This document shows, piece by piece, positions 24,520 to 32,759 of a DNA stretch of 44,008 nucleotides (position 1 is its first letter; every line of letters begins with the position of its first letter). The translations under genes were made by a program, and so were the position numbers. A model generated the notes under the pieces. The model saw only the letters and a list, made by a program, of their open reading frames with translations, was not told the DNA's origin and did not search any database. This DNA comes from Akkermansia muciniphila (lineage in GTDB: Bacteria; Verrucomicrobiota; Verrucomicrobiia; Chthoniobacterales; Chthoniobacteraceae): assembly GCA_945874745.1 (NCBI GenBank), contig CAMCIN010000002.1, forward strand, positions 1 to 44,008, written 5' to 3'.

Positions 24520-25962
24520 ATGAGCGACCTAAGCACACTGCCCCACCTCCCCGCACTCCGCCGCGGCAAGCCTTACGAAAGCCTCGAGAAAAACGAGGTG
24601 CTCGACCACGGTTCCGGCAAGGCCGTGGCCGTCGTCAGCCAGGTGAACGCGGGGATCCTCAAAAAAGACCTGCAGCGCATCGGCGAGGGCCGGGCCGCCC
24701 TCCGGAAGTTCACCGTGGCGCAACTCGTGGAGATCTCGGCTAAGGCCGGGGACCTGTTTCTTTCGGGGACGCTGCCGCTGGGCGACCGCGGCCACATGCA
24801 GAGTGCGGACGACTACGTGCGGACCCTCTCCGGAACGAGCGGCCTGCCGCACGTGATGGTGCGCCGCAACATGACCAAGATCCACTACGCGCTGACCCAC
24901 GTCGGGACCGTTCTCAACGGGCTCAGCCGTGGACTGCCAATGGAAGTAATCGACCGCGGTTACGGGGAACAGAGCGGTGCGGCGGTCAGCTATTATCCGA
25001 CCACCCAGGCGCTCGGCCTCGTGATGCCAAGCAACTCGCCGGCCGTCAATTCTTTGTGGCTACCGGCGATCGCCCTCAAGACGCCCGTCATCATCAAGCC
25101 CGGCCGTGAAGAACCTTGGACGCCGTTCCGGCTCATCCAGGCGTTCATTGCAGCGGGAGCCCCTCCGGAGGCCTTCGGCTTCTACCCGACGGACCACGAG
25201 GGTTCCGGCGAAATCATGCGCCTGTGCGGCCGTGCGCTGATCTTTGGTGACGCTAACACCGTGGCGCAGTACCGCGACAATCCGAAGTTCTCCGTCCACG
25301 GCCCCGGGTTCTCCAAGATCCTCATCGGCGACGACAAGATTGAAAACTGGCCCGAGTACATCGACCTGATGGTCTCCTCGATTGCTGAGAACGGCGGGCG
25401 TTCCTGCGTGAACGCCTCAGCCGTGGTGGTGCCGAAGTATGCCCGCGAAATCGCCCAGGCGTTGTCGGCAAAGCTCGGTCCCGTGCTTCCGCTCGGGCCG
25501 GCCGACGAAGGCGCCCGGCTTTCCGGATTCGCCAACCCGAAGATGGCCGACCACATCGACGCCGCGATTGACGAGGGACTCAAGACCCCGGGCGCTCAGG
25601 ACGTGACCGCGCTCCACCGCGAAGGCGGCCGGAAGATGCTTTTCGAGGGCGGGACCTATCTGCGCCCCACCATCATCCAGTGCGACTCGTTTGAGCATCC
25701 GCTCTCAAACCGCGAGTTCATGTGTCCCTACGCCAGCGTGGTGGAGGTGCCGCAAAACGAGATGCTTGGCAAAATCGGTTCGTCGCTTGTGGTGACAGCG
25801 ATCACCGAGGATCCGGCGTTCACCGCGGAGCTGCTCGACAGCCCCCTGATTGAACGCCTGAACCTTGGCCCGATCACGACCATGAAGATCTCGTGGGACC
25901 AGCCGCACGAGGGCAACATGTTTGAGTTTCTCTACCGCCGCCGTTCCATCGAGCGGGCCTGA
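24520..25962 (+). CDS. Aldehyde-dehydrogenase-superfamily acyl reductase (EhpG/LuxC-like)
   Basis: 480-residue NAD(P)-dependent enzyme of the aldehyde dehydrogenase superfamily. The catalytic Cys is C296 in NGGRSCVNAS; the cofactor-binding region is GLVMPSNSPAVNSLWLPAIA with IIKPGREEP. The usual catalytic Glu loop (E-L-G-G) is replaced by FGDANTVAQ, as in enzymes that reduce acyl groups rather than oxidise aldehydes. With the adenylating enzyme one base upstream, the most likely reaction is reduction of an acyl adenylate or acyl-CoA to the aldehyde. A similar pairing is EhpF-EhpG in griseoluteic acid tailoring and LuxE-LuxC in luminescence. Direction and substrate are inference; plain aldehyde oxidation is the alternative. 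Confidence 0.83.
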   Translation: MSDLSTLPHLPALRRGKPYESLEKNEVLDHGSGKAVAVVSQVNAGILKKDLQRIGEGRAALRKFTVAQLVEISAKAGDLFLSGTLPLGDRGHMQSADDYVRTLSGTSGLPHVMVRRNMTKIHYALTHVGTVLNGLSRGLPMEVIDRGYGEQSGAAVSYYPTTQALGLVMPSNSPAVNSLWLPAIALKTPVIIKPGREEPWTPFRLIQAFIAAGAPPEAFGFYPTDHEGSGEIMRLCGRALIFGDANTVAQYRDNPKFSVHGPGFSKILIGDDKIENWPEYIDLMVSSIAENGGRSCVNASAVVVPKYAREIAQALSAKLGPVLPLGPADEGARLSGFANPKMADHIDAAIDEGLKTPGAQDVTALHREGGRKMLFEGGTYLRPTIIQCDSFEHPLSNREFMCPYASVVEVPQNEMLGKIGSSLVVTAITEDPAFTAELLDSPLIERLNLGPITTMKISWDQPHEGNMFEFLYRRRSIERA

Positions 25963-25973
25963 CCGGGCTTCCC

Positions 25974-27110
25974 ATGCTGCCATTCGACTACCAACAGCGG
26001 ACACGGATCGTGTTCGGCGCGGGCGCAGTCTCGCGGCTAGGCGAGCTGTCCCGCGAACTGGGCGCGACACGGGTGCTGGTGGTGACCGATCCCGGCGTGG
26101 TCGCCGTGGGGCACGCGGCGCGGGCCGTGTCCGCCCTGCGCGGGGCCGGTCTCTTCGCGGTTGTCTTTGACGCGGTCCGCGAAAACCCCGACGCCACCGA
26201 TGTGGAGCGGTGCCTTGTCGCGGCCCGGGAATGCGGGGCGGACCTGCTCGTGGGGCTTGGTGGTGGCAGCTCAATGGACACGGCCAAGGGGGCGAACTTC
26301 CTGCTCACAAACGGCGGGAAGATGGAGGACTACAAGGGGATAGGCAAGGCCTCCAAGCCCATGCTCCCTTTGATCGCAATTCCGACAACTGCCGGGACCG
26401 GAAGCGAGTGCCAGTCGTTTGCGCTCATCAGTGATCCGGTCACCCATTTGAAAATGGCCTGCGGCGATCCAAAGGCAGCAGCGCGGATTGCCATCCTAGA
26501 CCCAGAACTGACCGTCTCGCTGCCTCTGCGCGTGACGGCCTGTACGGGGATGGACGCTCTGGTGCATGCTCTTGAAACAGCAGTCACCAAAAAACGCTCC
26601 CCGCTTTCGCAGCTCTTTTCCCGCGAGGCATTCCGCCTGTGCCTCGAGGCGCTTCCGCAGGTGCTTGCCAATCCGGCCGATCTCGACGCTCGCGGCCGGA
26701 TGTTGCTGGGGGCAGCTTACGCCGGAACGGCCATTGAGAACTCGATGCTGGGGTGCGCGCATTCCGCCGCCAACCCCCTGACCGCCCATTTTGGAGTGGT
26801 GCACGGGCAGGCGGTGGGGCGTCTGATTCCCGGAGTGATTCTGCGGAACCTCTCGGACCCGGACGCTGCGTGCGAGTACCAGGCGCTTGCAAGAATCGCC
26901 GGGTTGGAGTCAGCCGGAGCGCTGGTGGAAAAAGTCAGCGAGATTTCACGGTTGGCTGGGTTGGGCGCCGGCCTCGGTTCCTTGGGAGTCACCGCGAGCG
27001 CAGTCCCCCAGATGGCGCTCGAGGCGGCCGCCCAGTGGACCGCCTCGTTCAACCCGGTTTCATTCACGGTCGGGGACTTTGAGTCCCTTTATCTGGAGGC
27101 GCTCGCATGA
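25974..27110 (+). CDS. Iron-containing alcohol dehydrogenase
   Basis: 378-residue cytoplasmic group III (Fe-dependent) alcohol dehydrogenase. The nucleotide loop is GLGGGSSMDTAKG (94-106). All four metal ligands are in place: D194 and H198 (TGMDALVHALE), H263 (GCAHSAANPL) and H277 (GVVHGQAVG). Length is normal. It lies 11 bases after the acyl reductase and overlaps the next propeller gene by ATGA. In context it would reduce the aldehyde made by the previous two enzymes to an alcohol, or oxidise an alcohol in the reverse sense. Confidence 0.94.
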   Translation: MLPFDYQQRTRIVFGAGAVSRLGELSRELGATRVLVVTDPGVVAVGHAARAVSALRGAGLFAVVFDAVRENPDATDVERCLVAARECGADLLVGLGGGSSMDTAKGANFLLTNGGKMEDYKGIGKASKPMLPLIAIPTTAGTGSECQSFALISDPVTHLKMACGDPKAAARIAILDPELTVSLPLRVTACTGMDALVHALETAVTKKRSPLSQLFSREAFRLCLEALPQVLANPADLDARGRMLLGAAYAGTAIENSMLGCAHSAANPLTAHFGVVHGQAVGRLIPGVILRNLSDPDAACEYQALARIAGLESAGALVEKVSEISRLAGLGAGLGSLGVTASAVPQMALEAAAQWTASFNPVSFTVGDFESLYLEALA

Positions 27111-28243
27111 GGGCCTTCCTGATGCCGCGGATACTTTCGGCGTGTCTTCTTGCGGCGCTACCGCTTGGGGCTTTCGCCGACTGGCCGATGCATCGGGGAA
27201 ACCCGCAGTTGAACGGCTTTTCCACGATGTCCGCGGTGGACGCCCCCAAAGAGGAGTGGTCCTTTTCTGCCGGCAAGCCGGTCAAGGGCGGCGCGGCCAT
27301 TGGCGGAGGCAGGGTGTTTGTGGGAGACGACGCGGGTGTGGTGCACGCGCTGGAACTCGACTCCGGCCGGGAACAATGGTCCTTCAAAACTGAGGGCCCC
27401 GTGGAGGCCACCCCGCTGCTGTTGGGCGGTCTGGTGCTGGTTGGTTCGGGGGACGGCAAGTTGTACGCACTCGAAAGCGCCACCGGAGCCAAGCGCTGGG
27501 AGTACGTTACCGGCGACAAAATCATGGGCGGGGCGAACACCGCCAAGTCGCCTGACGGAAAGGCCGACTGGATTTTTGTGGGAAGCTACGACGCGCAGTT
27601 GCATTGCGTGGACGCTGCTACGGGCAAGGAGGTCTGGACGCTGGGCACGGACAATTACATCAACGGGACCCCGGCGCTGTTGCCTGGGGGAGAGCTGATT
27701 TTCGGGGGCTGCGACGCGCAGTTGCGGATTGTGTCGACCGCCACCGGCAAACAGGTGCGCGAGATCGAGGCGGAAGCCTATGTTGCTTCTTCTGTGGCGG
27801 TTGCCGCTGACGGCGGGGCCTATGTGGGGCATTACGGCAACCTGGTGCTCGGTTTGGACGTGAAGGAGGCGAAGGTTGCGTGGCGGTACCGGGACCGGAA
27901 CTTTCCCTACGTTTCGAGCGCGGCAGTCGCCGGCGAGCGAGTCTTCATCGGCGGGGGAGACAAGCGGCTCCACTGCATCGAGCGGACGACCGGCCGCGGG
28001 ATCTGGCAGTTTGCGACTCGGGGGAAGGTGGACGGCTCGCCCGTGGTGTGCGATCAAACTGTTCTCGTGGGGTCGGCCGACGGAAGGCTTTACGGCGTCG
28101 CCGTTGCAGACGGCCAGGAGCGTTGGGCCGCGGATCTCGGGGCGCCGGTGAGCGCGTCCCCGGCAGTTTCCGACGGTTGGATCATCGTGGGCACCGAGGA
28201 CGGCGTCGTCCATGGCCTGCGGCAGCCTTTGAAAAAGCCATGA
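27107..28243 (+). CDS. Exported PQQ-like beta-propeller protein, small (378 aa)
   Basis: 378-residue exported protein. Signal peptide RILSACLLAALPLGAFADW is followed by the opening DWPMHRGNPQLNGFS. About seven propeller blades are visible with the tags ALELDSGREQWSF, ALESATGAKRWEY, CVDAATGKEVWTL, CIERTTGRGIWQF, GVAVADGQERWAA. The domain fills the entire mature protein, and its size matches a single BamB-type propeller. There is no metal, heme or dehydrogenase motif. It overlaps the genes on both sides by ATGA, so it is translationally tied to the alcohol dehydrogenase and the radical SAM gene, odd company for a periplasmic protein and an argument that it serves the same pathway. Confidence 0.88.
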   Translation: MRAFLMPRILSACLLAALPLGAFADWPMHRGNPQLNGFSTMSAVDAPKEEWSFSAGKPVKGGAAIGGGRVFVGDDAGVVHALELDSGREQWSFKTEGPVEATPLLLGGLVLVGSGDGKLYALESATGAKRWEYVTGDKIMGGANTAKSPDGKADWIFVGSYDAQLHCVDAATGKEVWTLGTDNYINGTPALLPGGELIFGGCDAQLRIVSTATGKQVREIEAEAYVASSVAVAADGGAYVGHYGNLVLGLDVKEAKVAWRYRDRNFPYVSSAAVAGERVFIGGGDKRLHCIERTTGRGIWQFATRGKVDGSPVVCDQTVLVGSADGRLYGVAVADGQERWAADLGAPVSASPAVSDGWIIVGTEDGVVHGLRQPLKKP

Positions 28244-29574
28244 GCGATTCCACAGCGTCCAGCCACGAAACGGAGGCCGGCGAGACGACGGCGGGGAACT
28301 ACTTTGTTTCGAACTACCCGCCCTTTCATTTCTGGGACAAGGGTTCCGCAAGGTATCTGGGCGAATTGCTGGCGAAGCCGCATGCGCCCGGCACCCCGCT
28401 GGGCGTGTACTTCCACATCCCCTTTTGCAGAAAGCGCTGCCACTTCTGCTACTTCCGCGTCTACACGGACCGGGGGGCCAAGGAGATCCAGCGCTATCTG
28501 GACGCGGGGATGGCGGAACTCGCGCGGTACGCCGCGTCGCCGTTTGTGGCGGGGCGGCTCCCGAAGTTCGTGTATTTCGGCGGGGGAACTCCCAGCTACC
28601 TGAGCGTTGCCCAGCTGCGCTCGCTGACCGACCGGATGAAGGAGCTGCTGCCTTGGAACGAGGTGGAGGAGGTGACCTTCGAGGCCGAGCCGGGCACGCT
28701 GAACGAGGCCAAGCTCCATGCCATCCGGGAGCTCGGGGTGACCCGGTTGAGTTTGGGCGTGGAGAATTTTGACTCCCACATTTTGGAGATCAACGGCAGG
28801 GCGCACCGTGCCGACGAAATCCAACGCGCCTATGCGGCCGCCCGGGCGGCGGGCTTCCCGCAGCTCAACGTCGATTTGATCTCAGGGATGGTGGAGGAGA
28901 CGGAAGAAAATTGGCGCGAAAACGTGCGCAAGCTTATTGAATTGGAGCCCGATTGTGTGACGATTTACCAGATGGAGGTTCCCTACAACACGGGGATTTT
29001 CAAGCAGATGAAGGCCGAGGGGAAACTCGTGGCGCCCGTGGCCAACTGGGCGACCAAGCGCGCCTGGACCGGGTACGCCTTTGCGGAGTTGGAGAAGGCC
29101 GGCTACACGGTAACCAGCGGCTACACCGCGGTGCGCAACCCGGAGCGCACCCGCTTTGTGTACCGGGACTCGCTTTGGAAGGGGGCGGATCTGATCGGCG
29201 CCGGCGTGTCCGCCTTCTCGCATTTGGGCGGGGTCCATTTTCAGAACATCACCGAGATCGAGCAGTACATTGATACGGTGGAAAGCGGCGAACTGCCGGT
29301 GTTGCGGGCGATGGCCACGACCCCGGAGGAACGCATGATTCGCGAGCTGATCCTGCAGCTGAAGCTGGGGCGGGTTGGGGCGCCGTATTTCCGGGAAAAA
29401 TTTCAAGTCGAGGTGGGGCAGAAGTTTCAGGCGCAGTGGCTCGGTCTGGCGGAGGCGGGACTGGGCGAGTGGAACGGGGAGGTGTTTGAGCTCACGCGCG
29501 AGGCCTTGTTGAAAGTGGACTCCCTGTTGCACGACTTCTTTTTGCCGCAACACCAGAACTCCCGCTACGTATGA
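28240..29574 (+). CDS. HemW/HemN-like radical SAM protein
   Basis: 444-residue cytoplasmic radical SAM enzyme. The 4Fe-4S ligands are C63, C67 and C70 in FHIPFCRKRCHFCYF. Further HemW/HemN marks are YFGGGTPSYLSVAQL, EAEPGTL, RLSLGVENFDSHILEINGR, GFPQLNVDLISGM and the C-terminal HemN-type domain. HemN-like proteins include coproporphyrinogen dehydrogenase, the heme chaperone HemW, and class C radical SAM methyltransferases and cyclopropanases that tailor natural products. In a gene cluster without other heme genes the last type is more likely, but the N-terminus (20-50) and the QMEVPYNTGIF segment differ from housekeeping HemW. It overlaps both neighbours by ATGA. Confidence 0.85.
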   Translation: MSDSTASSHETEAGETTAGNYFVSNYPPFHFWDKGSARYLGELLAKPHAPGTPLGVYFHIPFCRKRCHFCYFRVYTDRGAKEIQRYLDAGMAELARYAASPFVAGRLPKFVYFGGGTPSYLSVAQLRSLTDRMKELLPWNEVEEVTFEAEPGTLNEAKLHAIRELGVTRLSLGVENFDSHILEINGRAHRADEIQRAYAAARAAGFPQLNVDLISGMVEETEENWRENVRKLIELEPDCVTIYQMEVPYNTGIFKQMKAEGKLVAPVANWATKRAWTGYAFAELEKAGYTVTSGYTAVRNPERTRFVYRDSLWKGADLIGAGVSAFSHLGGVHFQNITEIEQYIDTVESGELPVLRAMATTPEERMIRELILQLKLGRVGAPYFREKFQVEVGQKFQAQWLGLAEAGLGEWNGEVFELTREALLKVDSLLHDFFLPQHQNSRYV

Positions 29575-31403
29575 AAATGCCCTCCCTCGAGTTGCTTGAG
29601 CCCTTGGTGCGTTTCAGGAGTGAGGCGGGGGCGCAGTTTGAGGCTGTTTCCGCCGAGGAGATTCCGGAACCCGCCCGGACGCTTTTGGTGCATCAGGGCG
29701 ACATGACCTCGCGCCTGCAGCGGTTCCACGAAAGCGCGATCGGACTGCGCGTGTTGCAGAACACAAGCGGTGGAGAGGACGTGTGTTGCCGGGAAGTACT
29801 GTTGCTGGCCGAGGCCAGCGGGGCACCTGTTGAGTACGGGGCGATCGAGATTTTCCTGTGCGGCCTGCCTCCGGCGGTCCGGGCGTTGATTTTGGAAGGC
29901 AAGGTCCCGCTGGGGGGCGTCTTGAACGCCAGCGGGCTCCGCTACCGGAGCGAACCGCAGGAGTTTTTCAGACTCCGCCAGTCCCCGGCGCTCGCCGCGC
30001 TGCTTGGGGCCGAGCCCGGAATCCCCCTCTACGGGCGGTGCAATATTCTGCGAACCGAGGACGGGGTGCTCCTCGCACGAATCGTCGAGGTGCTCCCGAA
30101 CGAAAGTCTGACTCCCCCCCTAAAACCTATGATGCCCATGAAAAATCAGTACGACGTGATCGTGATTGGCGGTGGTCCATCCGGGGCGACTGCTTCGGCT
30201 TTGCTCGCCCAAAAGGGGCGCAGCGTGCTGCTGCTCGAAAAAGAGCAGTTCCCGCGCTACCATGTGGGCGAGTCTTTGATGCCCTTCTGCTGGTTCAGCC
30301 TTTCCCGGTTGGGGGTGCTGGACGAGATGGAGAAGATTGCGTTCACCAAGAAATACAGCGTGCAGTTTGTCACCCCCGAGGGCCGGCGCTCGCAGCCGTT
30401 TTACTTCTTCCAACACCTGGATCACCCGGCTGCAAAAACCTGGCAGGTCGAGCGTTCCGAGTTTGATTTGATGCTGCTCAACAACGCCCGGAAGCACGGC
30501 GTCGAGGTGCACGAACTCACCCGGGTGGAACGGACGCTTAAAAACGATTCGGGAGCCGTCGTGGGTGTTTGCGCCACCGGTCCGGACGGACGGACTTTCG
30601 AGGCCTTCGCGCCCATCACCATTGACTGTTCCGGTCGGGAGCAGGTGGCGACTTTGCGCGAGGGGTGGCGGGTGCGCGACCCGAAGCTCAACAAGATCGC
30701 GGTGTGGACGCTCTACCGCGGCGCGAAGCGCGACCCGGGCATCGACGAGGGAAACACCACGGTCGCGTATGTGCCGGACCGGGGTTGGTTCTGGTACATT
30801 CCGCTGCGGGGCGACGTGGTCAGCGTGGGCATTGTGGCTGAGCAAAAGTACCTCTTCAACGGCACCAAGGATCCCGCGGAGATCATGAAGCGTGAGATCG
30901 GAAACAATTCCTGGATCACGGAGTACCTGGCCGAGGCAGAGCAGTTCGGCGAGTACTGGGTGACCGGCGAGTACTCCTACCGCTCCCGCAACTGCGCTTC
31001 GGACGGCCTGTTGCTTGCTGGGGATGCCTTCGCATTTCTCGATCCCGTGTTTTCGAGCGGCGTGTTCCTCGCGCTCAAAAGCGGCGAGATGGCGGCGGAC
31101 GCCGTGGACGCGGCGCTGTCCGCGGGCACCGTAAGCGGCTCCTTTTTTCAGGAGTATGGGGAGCGGCTGTGCGAATCCATCGAGAACATGCGAAACCTTG
31201 TTTACGCCTTCTACGACAGGAATTTCAGTTTTGCAGACATGTTGAAGAAGTACCCCGAAATGCGGGGCAAGCTCACCGACTGCCTGATCGGCGACGTAGA
31301 CGGCAAAGACTACAGCGATCTCTTTGCACGCGTGGCGGAGTTTGCAGATTTGCCGGAGCCGCTCACCCACGGGCGCGCCCCAAAGGAGGCGTTGTCGGCA
31401 TGA
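29571..31403 (+). CDS. Fusion: chorismate-lyase-like domain + flavin-dependent halogenase-like oxidoreductase
   Basis: 610 residues, two domains in one frame with no stop between them. Residues about 30-178 resemble the UbiC/chorismate pyruvate-lyase fold: DMTSRL (44-49), CREVLLLA (73-80) with the conserved Arg, PLGGVL (113-118), LYGR (153-156), and ARIVEVLP (169-176) with a Glu at the position of the UbiC active-site Glu. Such enzymes release pyruvate from chorismate to give hydroxybenzoate. From about 193 the protein is a FAD enzyme of the tryptophan-halogenase/geranylgeranyl-reductase class: GGGPSG, FPRYHVGESL, FTKKYSVQF, WFWYIP (406-411, the WxWxIP motif of flavin-dependent halogenases) and GDAFAFLDPVFSSGV. 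An internal ATG at 30138 could start a separate 421-residue protein, so the domains may also be made apart. Halogenase activity is not certain; some relatives are not halogenases. Confidence 0.8.
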   Translation: MKMPSLELLEPLVRFRSEAGAQFEAVSAEEIPEPARTLLVHQGDMTSRLQRFHESAIGLRVLQNTSGGEDVCCREVLLLAEASGAPVEYGAIEIFLCGLPPAVRALILEGKVPLGGVLNASGLRYRSEPQEFFRLRQSPALAALLGAEPGIPLYGRCNILRTEDGVLLARIVEVLPNESLTPPLKPMMPMKNQYDVIVIGGGPSGATASALLAQKGRSVLLLEKEQFPRYHVGESLMPFCWFSLSRLGVLDEMEKIAFTKKYSVQFVTPEGRRSQPFYFFQHLDHPAAKTWQVERSEFDLMLLNNARKHGVEVHELTRVERTLKNDSGAVVGVCATGPDGRTFEAFAPITIDCSGREQVATLREGWRVRDPKLNKIAVWTLYRGAKRDPGIDEGNTTVAYVPDRGWFWYIPLRGDVVSVGIVAEQKYLFNGTKDPAEIMKREIGNNSWITEYLAEAEQFGEYWVTGEYSYRSRNCASDGLLLAGDAFAFLDPVFSSGVFLALKSGEMAADAVDAALSAGTVSGSFFQEYGERLCESIENMRNLVYAFYDRNFSFADMLKKYPEMRGKLTDCLIGDVDGKDYSDLFARVAEFADLPEPLTHGRAPKEALSA

Positions 31404-32755
31404 ACCTTTCGGTCTTTGCCGTTGGGAACTGGGTGGGGAGTCTGATCCGGCATGGGGTGCCGGCGATTCTCTGCGCCACGGCGGCCGTCGAGCTGAGCGC
31501 AGCGGACTGGCCGCGGTTCCTGGGTGTAGGGAATGACTGCCGGGCGGCGGCGGAGGACGTGGCGGGCTTCTGGCCCGAGGCAGGCTTTGCCAAGGCGTGG
31601 GAGTTTCCGAAGGGAAAGGGGTGGTCGTGTCCTGCGGTGGTTGGGGAGCGGGTGGTGGTGTTTCACCGCGTGGGCTCCGAGGAGGTGCTCGACTGTTTGG
31701 ATTTGAAATCCGGAAAGCCCCTCTGGCACACAGCTTACGAGGCGCCCTACCGGGACAGGTACGGCTCCGGGGACGGCACCAAGTCGAACCCCGTGATTGC
31801 GGGTGGAAAGGTGTACGCGCTTGGAATCACCGGGCTGCTGCACTGCCTGGATCTGGAGACAGGGGCCGTTTTGTGGAGGCGGAATCTGCACGCGGACTAC
31901 GGGATGCGGGACAACTTTTTCGGCCATGGCTCCACGCCGCTGGTGCTCGAGGGGAAGGTGCTCGCTCCGGTGGGAGGCGAGGGGGGGCGTTGTGTGGTGG
32001 CGTTGGATGCGGTAAGCGGCCGCGAGGTCTGGGTGGCCAAGCACGAGTGGGGAGCGGGTTACTCGTCCGCAATTCCCGTCCGACTGGGCGGGGACTCCAG
32101 CGGCAAGAGTGCTGTGCTCTTGTTTACGGGCGGCGAAAGCCGGCCGGCGACGGGCGGGTTGCTTTGCCTAGAGACGGCCAGCGGCGCGGTGCTGGGGGAG
32201 CTTTCCCACAGGGCGAAGATTCCGGAGTCTGTGAATGCGTCGTCCCCGGTGCTGGTGGGCGAGAACCAGGTTTTCACGACGGAGGCCTACGGCAGCGGCG
32301 GCATTTTGAGCGAACTTTCGGCCGAGGGTTCCCTGCGGAAACTTTGGGGCAGTTCCCGGCTCGGCGCCCAGTTTCATACGCCCGTGTTCCGTGACGGTCT
32401 GCTGTTTGGTTTTGACGGTCAGAATCCGCGGCTTGCGGAATTGGTGTGCCTCGATGCGAAGACCGGCGAGGAGCGGTGGCACGAGGACTTCGGGGGAAAG
32501 TTCGGTCGGGGCAGCTTGGTGGATCTGGGGGAGGCCGGATTGCTGGCCCTTGGGGAGTTTGGGGAACTTGTTCGGTTTAAGCCGGGCGCCGCCAAGGCGG
32601 AGGTTTTGCAGCGCACGCGGTTGGTCGACGCTCCCGAGACTTGGACGACACCCGTCCTCGCGAACCGGCGATTGTTGGTGATGCAGAACGAGCGCGGCCG
32701 CGACGGCAGCGGACCCCGGGTGATGTGCTTCCTTTCCGGGGCCGACGGCAGGTGA
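31400..32755 (+). CDS. Exported PQQ-like beta-propeller protein (451 aa), last gene of cluster
   Basis: 451 residues. The N-terminus has a hydrophobic stretch (GVPAILCATAAVELSAADW) that can act as a signal peptide; after it comes DWPRFLGVGNDCRAAAED, the usual opening (WPxFLGxxxD/N) of exported PQQ-like propellers. Blades carry the tags CLDLKSGKPLWH, CLDLETGAVLWRR, ALDAVSGREVWVA, CLETASGAVLG, CLDAKTGEERWHE. No catalytic or heme motif. It overlaps the fusion gene by ATGA and ends 4 bases before the convergent serine hydrolase stop, with no room for an own terminator. It is a fourth propeller protein in one cluster. Confidence 0.85.
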   Translation: MNLSVFAVGNWVGSLIRHGVPAILCATAAVELSAADWPRFLGVGNDCRAAAEDVAGFWPEAGFAKAWEFPKGKGWSCPAVVGERVVVFHRVGSEEVLDCLDLKSGKPLWHTAYEAPYRDRYGSGDGTKSNPVIAGGKVYALGITGLLHCLDLETGAVLWRRNLHADYGMRDNFFGHGSTPLVLEGKVLAPVGGEGGRCVVALDAVSGREVWVAKHEWGAGYSSAIPVRLGGDSSGKSAVLLFTGGESRPATGGLLCLETASGAVLGELSHRAKIPESVNASSPVLVGENQVFTTEAYGSGGILSELSAEGSLRKLWGSSRLGAQFHTPVFRDGLLFGFDGQNPRLAELVCLDAKTGEERWHEDFGGKFGRGSLVDLGEAGLLALGEFGELVRFKPGAAKAEVLQRTRLVDAPETWTTPVLANRRLLVMQNERGRDGSGPRVMCFLSGADGR

Positions 32756-32759
32756 AGGC

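Noticed and set aside
28240-29574. Housekeeping hemW or hemN
   Set aside because: Motifs match the superfamily, but the operon has no other heme gene; kept as HemW-like only.
17490-32755. PQQ biosynthesis cluster
   Set aside because: Propellers look PQQ-like, but there are no pqqA-E genes; the radical SAM protein is HemW-like and not PqqE.
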